A DNA stretch of 39,029 bases from Akkermansia sp. (GCA_017415995.1 JAFQDN010000042.1:1-39029), one strand, 5' to 3'. Shown: positions 8,301 through 16,766, counted from the first letter of the stretch. Translations and numbers: made by a program. The notes: a model not told the origin generated them from the letters alone.

Positions 8301-10055
8301 TCAGCTCCATTCCAGCAAAAGGGCAGCCCCGGCGGGCACGTGTACGGGCAGGCCGACGCTGCAAAGCTCCTCCACGCTGCAATGTAACGCCGGAGCCTCC
8401 GGGCGGAGCATATCACGGAAAGCGCAGTCAGGCTTCCGCCACGCGCACCATTCCACGGCATGTTGAGGGATATGCACATGGGCATCGGCAGCGTGTGCCG
8501 GATTAAGGTTGCACACCACAAGTACGGTTGAGCGTGCTTTACGGTTATGGCGCAAGAAGGCATACAAATGACGTCCGGAAACGCTATCCTCCGCATTGCG
8601 CCCAAAGTCCGGTGTTTGCAGGTTGGCCCAGTTGAGGCCATAAAAATCGCCTGAGCTGAGCGCCGGGTGTTGCAACAGCGGCAACAGGCGCACCATATCA
8701 TCGCGCAGGGCGCGTTCCTCCGTGCTCAGGAGAGCACCGTCATACTTACCGCCATTAGCCCAGCGTTGCAGGCGTGGCAGGTTGGTATAATCAAAAATGG
8801 AAGTACGCCCATTATCACCGCCATACCCGCCGGGGCCTTCAGCTCGTTCTGCAAACTCCTGCCCGTTGTAGATAAGTACAGGCCCCGCAGCGGAACAATA
8901 AAAAGCCGCCATCAAGGCGCGTGCAGCCCCGGCACCGTGCCCGCCCCAAAATCCGGGGGCAGCCAAGCGTGGCTCATCATGGTTTTCCAAATAGCGCACG
9001 CCGCCACGAAAACGCGGATGCTCATGGTGATTGTAGCGGTCCAGGTCATTAGCCCAGGTTCCGCCTTCATAGAGGGAACGCATCTGCCGGTAGGCCTCAC
9101 CGTCATACACCCCGTTGAACCCGCAATTGAACAAGGCCTCATTCACATCGGTATCACACAGTTTCATGTGGTCGTTATAGGCCTCAGCCATAAAGAAGAC
9201 GGAGCTGTCACGCAGGCGTGAGTTACTGATGACCCAGCGCCAGAAAGGCAGCGGCACCATGTGTGCCATATCGCACCGGAAGCCACCCACCCCCATATCC
9301 TGCCAATACGCCAGTACGGCATCCACCAAGCGCCACGTGCGCGGTACTGCCTCATACCGCGCCAAAATCCCCGGCAAAGCTCCGGCAGCATATGCCCCGT
9401 GGCGGTAATCCGAGCCGTAATTAAGTTTCACCGTCTCATACCAATCATAGGCGGAGGGAGCCCACGTGGCAGCATTATTTCCGGTTACGCGGCCACACCC
9501 GCGTTCTGCTTCAAACTCACCGTCCGGCAATTGCATTCGGGCATCACTATGGTGTGGTTCCAAATAGTAAAACGAGTTATCACGGGCAAAAAACTCACCC
9601 TTATTATCATCTTTACCAAAGCAGAGCTCCGGTTTAACCGTTGATTTATAGCACCGGGAAACGTGATTGGGCACAAAGTCTATTATCGGCAACATACCCC
9701 ACCTGCGGCAACGCGCCAACAACGCTCGGAACTCCTCCAAGCGGTTCCCTACGTCCTCTGCCAAATCCGGGTCCACGTCAAAATAATCCGTTACGGCATA
9801 AGGACTGCCGGCTATCCCCTTCACCACGCATGCAGGGTCTGCGGGCACGCCTTCATGCGCCGTTTGAGAAGCATGGCGCAGCACTCCGGTAAACCACACG
9901 TGCGTAACGCCCATGCGAGCCAAAGCCTCCAACGCGGCATCATTTACCGCTGCAAATGTTCCGCAGCCGTTCTGTTCCCGGGTTCCCCACGGGACTCCTC
10001 CCTCCTGAAAATTGGAAAAATGGCGTACAAAGAGCTGGTATACGACAGGTCTCAT
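8301..10055 (-). CDS. Alpha-amylase family (GH13) glycosidase, cytosolic
   Basis: 584 residues, no signal peptide. The (beta/alpha)8 barrel carries the GH13 conserved regions: DFVPNH (126-131), GFRCDMAHM with the nucleophile D262, FFMAEAYND with acid/base E291, and YLENHDEPR with D360. A C-terminal beta domain follows from about residue 500. The family hydrolyses or transfers alpha-glucosidic bonds; the cytosolic location suggests a role in glycogen or imported maltodextrin metabolism. The opening, VVYQLFVRHF then THVWFTGVLRHASQT, resembles GH13 enzymes common in gut Bacteroidota. The promoter ends only 9 nt before the ATG. Exact substrate unknown. Confidence 0.9.
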   Translation of the reverse strand: MRPVVYQLFVRHFSNFQEGGVPWGTREQNGCGTFAAVNDAALEALARMGVTHVWFTGVLRHASQTAHEGVPADPACVVKGIAGSPYAVTDYFDVDPDLAEDVGNRLEEFRALLARCRRWGMLPIIDFVPNHVSRCYKSTVKPELCFGKDDNKGEFFARDNSFYYLEPHHSDARMQLPDGEFEAERGCGRVTGNNAATWAPSAYDWYETVKLNYGSDYRHGAYAAGALPGILARYEAVPRTWRLVDAVLAYWQDMGVGGFRCDMAHMVPLPFWRWVISNSRLRDSSVFFMAEAYNDHMKLCDTDVNEALFNCGFNGVYDGEAYRQMRSLYEGGTWANDLDRYNHHEHPRFRGGVRYLENHDEPRLAAPGFWGGHGAGAARALMAAFYCSAAGPVLIYNGQEFAERAEGPGGYGGDNGRTSIFDYTNLPRLQRWANGGKYDGALLSTEERALRDDMVRLLPLLQHPALSSGDFYGLNWANLQTPDFGRNAEDSVSGRHLYAFLRHNRKARSTVLVVCNLNPAHAADAHVHIPQHAVEWCAWRKPDCAFRDMLRPEAPALHCSVEELCSVGLPVHVPAGAALLLEWS

Positions 10056-10064
10056 GATGCCTAC

Positions 10065-10094
10065 ATCCTACCACAATGCAGCAGGACACCGCAA
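10065..10094 (-). promoter_or_regulatory. Promoter of the GH13 gene, near-leaderless
   Basis: The minus strand reads TTGCGG, an 18-nt spacer, then TAGGAT, with 9 nt to the ATG. Its -35 lies inside the inverted repeat 10083-10120. Confidence 0.5.
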
Positions 10095-10120
10095 GCCGAA
10101 ATATCGACTTACGGTGTCCT
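10083..10120. repeat. Imperfect 38-bp palindrome between amidase and GH13 genes
   Basis: Arms 10083-10095 and 10108-10120 pair over 13 bp with one mismatch. There is no U-tract on the minus strand, so it is a poor intrinsic terminator for the amidase gene. It covers the -35 of the GH13 promoter and could act as an operator or a transcript-end stabiliser. Confidence 0.55.
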
Positions 10121-10145
10121 TATTGTGACATTTCTTTAACGGGAA

Positions 10146-11072
10146 TCAGTGCAGCAAACGCTTGGCACCCGGCACATTCAGGCTGCGGGATTCCGCTGCG
10201 TAGCCAAAGGAGCCTTCATCCGCCTTATCTTCATTTTCGCGGATATGGCGCGGTTCACTACCGTGCTCGCGCATGTACTTCACAACGCCGTGCCCCACGG
10301 CCTCGGCATAGCGGCGGGCATTGGCATCATCCGCCAGGAAGTTGGCATGATTGCGGTTATTGAGGAAAGCGCACTCAATAACAGCAGCAGGAATACCGGA
10401 GTCATCGCAGGCATTCATCCAGCCGGCAGAGCGGTCGGCATCTTTGCTGCGTACCGATACGGAGCAACCGCGCCCGCCATTATCCATACCGTGATTAAGG
10501 ATGCGAGCCTCCATGGTGCGTGCTAAGCAGTCAGCCAAACGACCGCCGTTATACTTATTGCAGATAATCAGGCTGGGGGACGCTCCGCTCGTCCAACCGC
10601 CGGAACTGTTGTGATGCAGGAACACCACACAGGCAGCCTTGCGGGAGATGGCATAGTCCGCACTCACCATACCGCTTGCCACGCGGTCCGGGTGGTACTT
10701 GGAGGGATAACGGGCTGCATTTTTGTCCGGGTGGTTCAGCTGCACCACTCCGGCGCGGTCTGCATACGCGGCCAGGGTCGGGTCCGTCGGGCGGTTACCG
10801 CGGTTGGTCACCACGCAGGTGTAACCCGCATTTTCTATCACCTTCTTGGTATAATAGGCATATTGGTACCACCAAGAACACTCCGAAATGCGCTTTCCAT
10901 TTACTGCGCCGGGAGTGGAAGCTCCGCCGGCTCCGGTAAAGTGCCCGATATCCAACACAACCACGCCACCGGCACTACCGGTAGGCGCACTGCCGGGGCC
11001 ACCGCTAATCTGCGCACAGCTGAATTGCAGCAGAGCCAACAACGTCATCACCAATGCTGTAAACTTGTTCAT
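10146..11072 (-). CDS. N-acetylmuramoyl-L-alanine amidase (amidase_3), probable lipoprotein
   Basis: This zinc amidase cuts the bond between MurNAc and the L-Ala of the stem peptide, typically in cell separation or recycling. The 308 residues begin with a signal peptide ending in QFSC, a probable lipobox. The amidase_3 core follows with VLDIGH (zinc His), a Glu in ISECSWW, VVFLHHNSSGG (zinc His) and the catalytic Glu in AAVIECAFLNN. The C-terminal 40 residues are a low-complexity charged tail. It has its own promoter, with the -10 ending 10 nt before the ATG, and is monocistronic or read into the GH13 gene through the palindrome at 10083-10120. Confidence 0.88.
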   Translation of the reverse strand: MNKFTALVMTLLALLQFSCAQISGGPGSAPTGSAGGVVVLDIGHFTGAGGASTPGAVNGKRISECSWWYQYAYYTKKVIENAGYTCVVTNRGNRPTDPTLAAYADRAGVVQLNHPDKNAARYPSKYHPDRVASGMVSADYAISRKAACVVFLHHNSSGGWTSGASPSLIICNKYNGGRLADCLARTMEARILNHGMDNGGRGCSVSVRSKDADRSAGWMNACDDSGIPAAVIECAFLNNRNHANFLADDANARRYAEAVGHGVVKYMREHGSEPRHIRENEDKADEGSFGYAAESRSLNVPGAKRLLH

Positions 11073-11082
11073 ACGTGTGCGT

Positions 11083-11111
11083 ACTATATGTTTTTACGCT
11101 GCGTAAGTCAA
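11083..11111 (-). promoter_or_regulatory. Promoter of the amidase gene, near-leaderless
   Basis: The minus strand reads TTGACT, a 17-nt spacer, then TATAGT, then 10 nt to the ATG at 11072. A start point 6-7 nt after the -10 leaves a leader of only about 3-4 nt. Confidence 0.75.
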
Positions 11112-11119
11112 GTAAAAAC

Positions 11120-11521
11120 TCAGCATCGTTCGGCCTGCACATGTGTAGCGCCCTCGGTAAAAGTAAAAGCCTTTTTGTGCCATACCACCTCGGGCACGGC
11201 GTGGGGGCGCAGGTACACCTCCACCACGTCAAAACGGGATTCCGGCAGTGGCGGCTCCAGCAAGTACAGCCAATTGCGCAAACCATGGCGCAGCAGGCGG
11301 CGTTTGTCAGCATTCACCATACGCATCGGGGCACCGGCGCGGTCACTGCTCGTACTTTTCACCTCCACAGCCACCAAAACATCGCCATCACGGCAAACAA
11401 GGTCAAGCTCACCGCTATCGCCCCAACGCCAGTTACGGCGCAGCACTTTAAGCCCGTGGGCGCGCAGATACGAGGCCGCCACCAGCTCTCCATACGCGCC
11501 GATGTAATCGGGCGGGGGCAC
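11120..11521 (-). CDS. yraN: YraN/UPF0102 family nuclease-like protein
   Basis: About 133 residues from a GTG start four bases after the rnhB stop. The family motifs are all present: GAYGELVAASYLRAHG, LRRNWRWGDSGELDLV, and VAVEVKS (the Asp, Glu and Lys of the restriction-endonuclease-like core), then LRRGL-type helix RLLRHGLRNWL. UPF0102 proteins belong to the PD-(D/E)XK nuclease fold and very often neighbour rnhB, as here. An in-frame ATG at 11596 would give 158 residues but overlap rnhB by 71 nt; TTG codons at 11566 and 11557 are other options. The GTG start best fits the usual family length. Confidence 0.8.
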   Translation of the reverse strand: MPPPDYIGAYGELVAASYLRAHGLKVLRRNWRWGDSGELDLVCRDGDVLVAVEVKSTSSDRAGAPMRMVNADKRRLLRHGLRNWLYLLEPPLPESRFDVVEVYLRPHAVPEVVWHKKAFTFTEGATHVQAERC

Positions 11522-11525
11522 GGCG

Positions 11526-12179
11526 TCAGAGTCCCAGCGGCAACTGCATTTGTGCAACAGGCGCAAACGAGCGGCGATGATGTTCCGTAATTCCATATTG
11601 TTGAATAGCCTGTAAATGAGCCTTGGTGCCATAGCCGGCGTGGCGTTCAAACCCGTACTGCGGAAAGCGCTCCGCCAACTGCACCATGTAGCGGTCACGC
11701 GTTACCTTGGCCAACACACTTGCAGCCGCTATGCTCAAACAACGGGCATCCCCTTTCACCATATTTTGTGAGGGTAAGGGAAAATTCGGCACGGCCAAAC
11801 CATCTATCAGGCACATATCCGGCACCACAGGCAAGCCCTGAGCAGCGCGCGCCATCGCCATATGCGTAGCACGCAGTATGTTGTACTCATCAATCTCCGC
11901 CACTGTAGCCTCCGCTACGCATTTAAGCACGCGTTCATCCGCCATCAGCTGCTCATACAAGGCTTCACGGCGTTTGGCGGTCAATTTTTTGGAATCATTC
12001 AAGCCGGGCAACTCATAGCCCTGAGGCAACACCACGGCAGCAGTCACCACAGGCCCGGCCAGGGGTCCCCTGCCCGCCTCATCAATACCGCACACACACT
12101 TACAGCCGACGGCATAGGCAGCCAGTTCCGCACTCATATCCGGTGCGGGAGGAATTTCAAGTTTTACGGCGCGGCTCAT
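11526..12179 (-). CDS. rnhB: Ribonuclease HII
   Basis: It cleaves the RNA strand of RNA-DNA hybrids and single ribonucleotides in DNA. 217 residues, with GIDEAGRGPLAGP (D33, E34), LIDG (D126) and SIAAASVLAKVTRD (D162) forming the four-acid active site. The length is normal for the family. The start overlaps the upstream secreted-protein gene in an ATGA, implying translational coupling, and yraN follows directly. The operon is therefore secreted protein - rnhB - yraN. Confidence 0.95.
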   Translation of the reverse strand: MSRAVKLEIPPAPDMSAELAAYAVGCKCVCGIDEAGRGPLAGPVVTAAVVLPQGYELPGLNDSKKLTAKRREALYEQLMADERVLKCVAEATVAEIDEYNILRATHMAMARAAQGLPVVPDMCLIDGLAVPNFPLPSQNMVKGDARCLSIAAASVLAKVTRDRYMVQLAERFPQYGFERHAGYGTKAHLQAIQQYGITEHHRRSFAPVAQMQLPLGL

Positions 12180-13666
12180 TCTTCTTCCTGAGGTATTTTT
12201 TTCTGTTTACGGTCGGAGATTTGTTTTTGGAGGCGTTCCGGCAAGGGTTTACCGGGTTCCAAGCAAAAGAGAGCCTCCACATCCTCCAAATAGCGGCTCA
12301 TGTGCGTATCCGGGCCGGGGTGTTCCTTACGCAGAATACGCATAGCCTCCAGGTACGAGGCAAAACTCCCCTGCGTGGGAGATTTACCCAAATGAGTAAT
12401 CTCATACCAATCCAGATAGTCGCGCCCGCGAATGGAAGTTGTAACATAGGCCTCACGCAGCTCACGCAGCGGGCCGAGAATCTCCTGCACTTCCGTAGGG
12501 GTGGCGCCTTGGTGCAGTTGGCCGATGGCGCGCATATACTCCGCAATAATCGGGCGGTACCCCGGGAACGCATGCACACTCAGCTGCACCAAGCGGTCAA
12601 CGCACGGTTGCATTTGGGCGCGCCAATCCGGCACCTCAACCAGCTCATAAGCATTGTGCACACTCACCGGCACGGAGGTGCGGGTCTCTTTGTCATAGCG
12701 CAGCACGGTCAGCGCCTCACGCAACTGAGCTTCCGTTTCCATCGGCGTCAGCATCTCGGTTGCGGGCACCTCGGCCATTGCGGCCAGCTGCAGTGCCCAC
12801 CAACGGTTAAGCATGTTGGCATCTATCCCGAGCTCATGGAAGTGGGAGGCTATTATCTCCTTAGGGCTACCCTCGGCCAGCACGGATTCCGCCACCAACT
12901 CCCGCATTTGCGCCGGGCCGCCTTCTCGCGTTACCAAGCACATGATGAGCACACCGCAGGATACCTCATACACCTCGCGCGAGGTAGCATCCATGCGCGC
13001 GGGATTCTCCGCTGCCACAATCTCATCCGGCGACATCATTTCCGCCCGCTCAAACAAATTACGGTACAGGCGGCGGTCTGCCTTGCCGCTACGCCACATA
13101 ATCGCCTGCTGCACACCCGTCACCAACCATTCCGGCACCTTCACGGACTCCGGCAACGCATCTGCACGCACCTCGCGCAGGGCGCGCTCATACAGCACCA
13201 TGGTAATGATGGCATTTGTCAGCCTATCCACATCTATGCCGCCTCCCGGGTAAATGCGAATCTGAAAATTCGGCTCATTACCGATAATGGAAATACGCGT
13301 GCGGATAGGGTTAGGCACCGCGCGATCCGTTGCTTTGCCCACCAAGCGAATAGAAACGGCATAGCGCCAGTTATCCTCAAACCCCAGCAAGCGGTTTACT
13401 CGCCCGCGCACCTCATCCGCCTTGGTTGCTATGGCGCCCATGCGCAGAGCATCTCCGCCACTTACGGAAAACATGCGGGATTGGGATACCACATGCTCAT
13501 CCGGCTCACCGTTTGCTTGGCGTGCCTTGCGCAAATCCTGAGCCGTGGGCAAAGGCTGCTCCGTCGGTTGTGCATCCTCCATCTCAAGCGCTCCCTGCTC
13601 TTGGGCACACAGCAGCGTGCAGCTTATGAGCGCTGCCACCGCACCTGCTGTCTTACATCTCCGCAT
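12176..13666 (-). CDS. Secreted protein, possibly an inactive peptidase-MA-like fold
   Basis: 496 residues from MRRCKTAGAV with a signal peptide (cleavage near LCAQ). Around residues 170-230 the pattern of a short helix (TNAIITMVLYERAL) followed by VPEWLVTGVQQA resembles the region of gluzincin peptidases where HExxH is followed by a PxWLxEG segment, but no HExxH is present. If related, the protein has lost its zinc site and would be a binding or structural protein. The start at 13666 is chosen because the longer frame to 13702 overlaps the promoter, whose -10 ends 7 nt before this ATG. First gene of the operon with rnhB and yraN. Function unknown. Confidence 0.7.
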   Translation of the reverse strand: MRRCKTAGAVAALISCTLLCAQEQGALEMEDAQPTEQPLPTAQDLRKARQANGEPDEHVVSQSRMFSVSGGDALRMGAIATKADEVRGRVNRLLGFEDNWRYAVSIRLVGKATDRAVPNPIRTRISIIGNEPNFQIRIYPGGGIDVDRLTNAIITMVLYERALREVRADALPESVKVPEWLVTGVQQAIMWRSGKADRRLYRNLFERAEMMSPDEIVAAENPARMDATSREVYEVSCGVLIMCLVTREGGPAQMRELVAESVLAEGSPKEIIASHFHELGIDANMLNRWWALQLAAMAEVPATEMLTPMETEAQLREALTVLRYDKETRTSVPVSVHNAYELVEVPDWRAQMQPCVDRLVQLSVHAFPGYRPIIAEYMRAIGQLHQGATPTEVQEILGPLRELREAYVTTSIRGRDYLDWYEITHLGKSPTQGSFASYLEAMRILRKEHPGPDTHMSRYLEDVEALFCLEPGKPLPERLQKQISDRKQKKIPQEEE

Positions 13667-13673
13667 GCCACAC

Positions 13674-13702
13674 ATCCTACCAAATTTCACCACCTCCTGC
13701 AA
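13674..13702 (-). promoter_or_regulatory. Promoter of the secreted-protein/rnhB/yraN operon, leaderless type
   Basis: The minus strand reads TTGCAG, a 17-nt spacer, then TAGGAT and 7 nt to the ATG at 13666. A GGAGGTGG stretch lies in the spacer, upstream of the expected transcript start, so it would not be in the mRNA. Confidence 0.6.
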
Positions 13703-13752
13703 ACTCCAAAATCACTTTTTTTGCTTTTTTTACTTTTTTTACAAATTTCCGC

Positions 13753-13780
13753 TTGACAATCTACTCATTCATGCTATTAT
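13753..13780 (+). promoter_or_regulatory. Promoter of tRNA-Glu
   Basis: TTGACA, 16-nt spacer, TATTAT, about 33 nt before the mature tRNA. This is one of the best consensus matches in the window. Confidence 0.8.
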
Positions 13781-13813
13781 TCCCTCGCTGCGACGCAGCA
13801 CAGCATCAAAAAA

Positions 13814-13885
13814 GTCCCCATCGTCTAGGGGTCAGGACATATGATTCTCAGTCATAGAACCGCGGTTCGAATCCGCGTGGGGATG
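13814..13885 (+). tRNA. tRNA-Glu (anticodon CUC)
   Basis: Cloverleaf with acceptor GTCCCCA/TGGGGAT, anticodon stem TATGA/TCATA with loop TTCTCAG (anticodon CTC at 13847-13849), T-arm with GGTTCGAATCC and discriminator G at 13885. The first acceptor pair is G-U rather than G-C. CCA is not encoded. The CUC anticodon reads GAG only, so another tRNA-Glu must exist elsewhere for GAA. Confidence 0.92.
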
Positions 13886-13888
13886 CTG

Positions 13889-13918
13889 AAAGCTCCGAGG
13901 TTTCCTCGGAGCTTTTTT
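13889..13918 (+). terminator. Terminator of tRNA-Glu
   Basis: A 12-bp perfect stem (13889-13900 and 13904-13915) with a TTT loop, ending in a run of T. Three bases separate it from the tRNA. Confidence 0.9.
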
Positions 13919-13972
13919 ATTGACAAAGAAAAAGACCCTACTACCCCCACCTCGTCAATCCTAATAACCTCA

Positions 13973-14974
13973 TCAAATCTTTATAAGGCCCAGCTTAACG
14001 CGGAGCAACAACAAACCCTCTGCAATCATATTAAGCGGGTTGCGGCGCAAGCGGTGACGGCCTTTCAATAACACCGGGCGTGCAGGCATGGCAGGTACGG
14101 GCTCCTGCGCTTTTTCCGCAATCAGAGCAGCAACTCTGCTGAAGATGTTGTAGCGCTCAAGCAAACGGCGCCGTGCTTCCCGGATAGCGGGCAAGCGCTT
14201 CTCATACTCGCCGTTTTCCATTGCCTCACGGATGATTCTGCAAGCCTCCGGCGGGTCATCTATGGGAATGCGGATAAAAGATTCCGCCGGGAACACCTCC
14301 TCCAAGCGGGGGTCTCCGTGGTAGAATGTCAGGCACAGCCCCAGGATGGGATCCGAGATTTTATCCGTCCAGTGGTAAGGAGCCACATAATTTTCAATAC
14401 CGATGTGGTAGCGGTAAGGGGAAAGGACATCACACTTTTTCTTGAGCTCACGCACACCGTAGCCGTACCAATCCATCTGCGGCAAATGTTCGGAAAGATA
14501 CTTCACCAATTGGTAGCGGGAGTTGTGCAGGGTATGCGTCTGCTGCTTGGCAGAGCAAACAACGGAAAGCCCTTCGGTTTTCTCAAACTCAGGCATGGAG
14601 AAGGCCTCCTCCCGCGTATAATCGGCACACCACAACAGGCACCCCTCGCCATACAGGTGGTTGGGGTGGGGTAACTGCTCCGGGGTATGCGTTGTCAGCA
14701 CATAACCGAACTGGCGGGTGTAGCACGCCGGGTACAGCTTAATGGAAGGCGGCTCCGCCGTTACCAAAATCGTGCGCTCACGCGGGCATGCCAGCGGCTC
14801 GGCCTCACCGGAGACGGAACCCACCTTGCGCGGCATTTCATCATACACCACCAGCCAATCATACTCGCGGCAAGCCGCATCATAGATAAACCTGCACCCG
14901 TTATGCTCAAACACAACCGGCGGGGCGCCGTCAGCGGCTTTCACCCCCTTGTATAGCATTTTGACCCGTACCAT
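13973..14974 (-). CDS. Family 10 fucosyltransferase (alpha-1,3/1,4 type)
   Basis: 333 residues from MVRVKMLYKG, no signal peptide. The GT10 signature is in the second half: YRYHIGIENYVAPYHWTDKI, LTFYHGDP and AESFIRI match the conserved FEN...TEK...Y.G.P...SF pattern of bacterial Lewis-type fucosyltransferases. It would transfer fucose from GDP-fucose to GlcNAc of a surface glycan. The C-terminal 60 residues are Arg/Lys-rich and end in a hydrophobic helix, as in Helicobacter enzymes where a basic amphipathic tail touches the membrane. The start at 14974 is preceded by GAGGAG; a longer frame to 15010 lacks such a site. It follows ispG by about 40 nt and is probably co-transcribed. Confidence 0.85.
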   Translation of the reverse strand: MVRVKMLYKGVKAADGAPPVVFEHNGCRFIYDAACREYDWLVVYDEMPRKVGSVSGEAEPLACPRERTILVTAEPPSIKLYPACYTRQFGYVLTTHTPEQLPHPNHLYGEGCLLWCADYTREEAFSMPEFEKTEGLSVVCSAKQQTHTLHNSRYQLVKYLSEHLPQMDWYGYGVRELKKKCDVLSPYRYHIGIENYVAPYHWTDKISDPILGLCLTFYHGDPRLEEVFPAESFIRIPIDDPPEACRIIREAMENGEYEKRLPAIREARRRLLERYNIFSRVAALIAEKAQEPVPAMPARPVLLKGRHRLRRNPLNMIAEGLLLLRVKLGLIKI

Positions 14975-15014
14975 AAGCTCCTCGTTGTTCTGCCGGTTAC
15001 AAATGCACATTAAC

Positions 15015-16760
15015 TCACGCGGGGTCCACCCAGCGCCCGTGGCTGCGGATAAGCTCCACCAAATGCTCCACGGCTTCCTCCTGCGGTATATTCATCTCCA
15101 CCGGGGTATGCCCCACATACAGGTTAATTTTGTTCGGGGCTCCGCCCACGTAGCCGAAATCCGCATCACTCATCTCACCCGGTCCATTGACAATGCAGCC
15201 CATGATAGCAATTTTCACCCCCTTGAGGTGCCCCGTAGCTGCACGAATCCGCGCGGCGGCCTCCTGTATGTTATAGTGCGTACGCCCGCATGACGGGCAG
15301 GAAACGTACTCTGTTTTACTCAAACGCACCCCCGCTGCCTGCAATATGTTAAAGCCCAAGCGGGCGGCATTTTCCGCATTCTTCTCCAAACGCACCAGCA
15401 CGGCATTGCCGATACCGTCGCACAGCAAAGACCCGACATTGACTCCGCCTGCCATGGCCGCACTCAACGGCTCATCACCACCCAGCGTATCCTTCAGCAA
15501 TATGCTGTGGCGGGTCGGCACCACGGCTGCCAACAAGCGGAAGGCCTGCGGCACAGGCATATCCACACCATCCCTCACCGTCACCAAACAAGCCGGTGCC
15601 TCTTGCAAAGCTTCCACTTCCGCAGGCACACGCGGGTCCACCTCCACGGCAGCGCAATCCTCATACGCAATCTCCGGCATAAAATCCTTCATCACCGCGG
15701 CATCCAACTGCTCACAGGCAGCTCGTGGCAGCACCACACGCACCGGCTCATTCCACCCCAGCGTTACCCCGCCTCGCTCGATAATTTCCGCCTTGCGTTT
15801 GGTATAGACAAAGGGATCAAACGGTACAGCCGGCTCTGTGGCAAGAGCACTTGCCCCGGCCACCTGCCCGGGCTGATAAGGCGCAGCCAGCTCAAAACCG
15901 GGCGCTATCTCATACACCGGGTCTTCAGTCAACGACACTCGCAGCGTATCCCCTATACCATCCGCCAGCAATGAGCCTATCCCCGTTGCACTCTTAATGC
16001 GGGCGTCCTCGCCTTCTCCGGCCTCCGTCACGCCCAAGTGTATCGGGTAGTTCCAATCCTCCCCTTCCTCGGCCAAGCGTTTTACCAACAAGCGGTACGC
16101 CTGTATCATCACCTTCACATTCGAGGACTTCATGGAGAATACCAAATTGTGGTAATCCAGCTCGCGCGCCACACGGGCAAACTCCAACGCACTCTCCACC
16201 ATCCCCTCCGGCGTATCTCCGTAGCGGTTCAGAATGCGGTCCGACAATGAGCCGTGGTTTGCTCCCAATCTCATGGCCCGCCCGTGCTCCTTGCAGAACA
16301 GCACCAGGGGCGTAAACGCCTTTCGCACGCGCTCTAACTCTTCCTCATACTCCGCATCACTGTAATCGCGCTCTACAAACTTCTTCTTGTCTATAAAATT
16401 ACCGGGGTTTACGCGTATCTTCTCCACCCACTTAGCCGCCTCCATTGCGGCATCCGGCTTAAAGTGAATATCTGCCACCAACGGCACCGTGCACCCTGCT
16501 GCGCGCAGTTCTCGCGCTATGTGCTCCAAATTCGCTGCGTACACCTTTGTCTGCGCCGTCAGTCGGATTATCTCACACCCGGCCTCCGCCAGCGCCAATG
16601 CTTCCCGCACACAGCCCGCTGTGTCCAGTGTATCACTCGTCAACATGGACTGTATGCGTATCGGGTTCGCCCCGCCTATCCCCATATTTCCCACCACTAC
16701 CTCACGCGTCTTTCTCCGCGTGTACTGAAACAGACTCGGACAATGCAGCTGTGTGCTCAT
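15015..16760 (-). CDS. ispG: 4-hydroxy-3-methylbut-2-enyl diphosphate synthase, long three-domain form
   Basis: This [4Fe-4S] enzyme of the MEP isoprenoid pathway reduces ME-cPP to HMBPP. 581 residues: an N-terminal TIM barrel (from VVVGNMGIGG, IRIQSMLTSDT, VADIHFKPDAA, IRVNPGN), a large middle insert domain (about 290-470), and the C-terminal cluster domain with CPSCGRT (C488, C491) and GCIVNGPGE (C522, E529). The insert is the form found in plants, Chlamydiae and Bacteroidota, not the roughly 370-residue E. coli form. The promoter -10 ends 6 nt before the ATG, predicting a leaderless mRNA. The fucosyltransferase gene lies downstream. Confidence 0.96.
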   Translation of the reverse strand: MSTQLHCPSLFQYTRRKTREVVVGNMGIGGANPIRIQSMLTSDTLDTAGCVREALALAEAGCEIIRLTAQTKVYAANLEHIARELRAAGCTVPLVADIHFKPDAAMEAAKWVEKIRVNPGNFIDKKKFVERDYSDAEYEEELERVRKAFTPLVLFCKEHGRAMRLGANHGSLSDRILNRYGDTPEGMVESALEFARVARELDYHNLVFSMKSSNVKVMIQAYRLLVKRLAEEGEDWNYPIHLGVTEAGEGEDARIKSATGIGSLLADGIGDTLRVSLTEDPVYEIAPGFELAAPYQPGQVAGASALATEPAVPFDPFVYTKRKAEIIERGGVTLGWNEPVRVVLPRAACEQLDAAVMKDFMPEIAYEDCAAVEVDPRVPAEVEALQEAPACLVTVRDGVDMPVPQAFRLLAAVVPTRHSILLKDTLGGDEPLSAAMAGGVNVGSLLCDGIGNAVLVRLEKNAENAARLGFNILQAAGVRLSKTEYVSCPSCGRTHYNIQEAAARIRAATGHLKGVKIAIMGCIVNGPGEMSDADFGYVGGAPNKINLYVGHTPVEMNIPQEEAVEHLVELIRSHGRWVDPA

Positions 16761-16766
16761 AGCGTC

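Noticed and set aside
12143..13756. 537-codon plus-strand frame opposite the secreted protein and rnhB
   Set aside because: It spans two real minus-strand genes and a promoter, and its translation has no family character.
13841..14071. 76-codon plus frame starting inside tRNA-Glu
   Set aside because: It overlaps the tRNA and its terminator and the 3' end of the GT10 gene; not a real gene.
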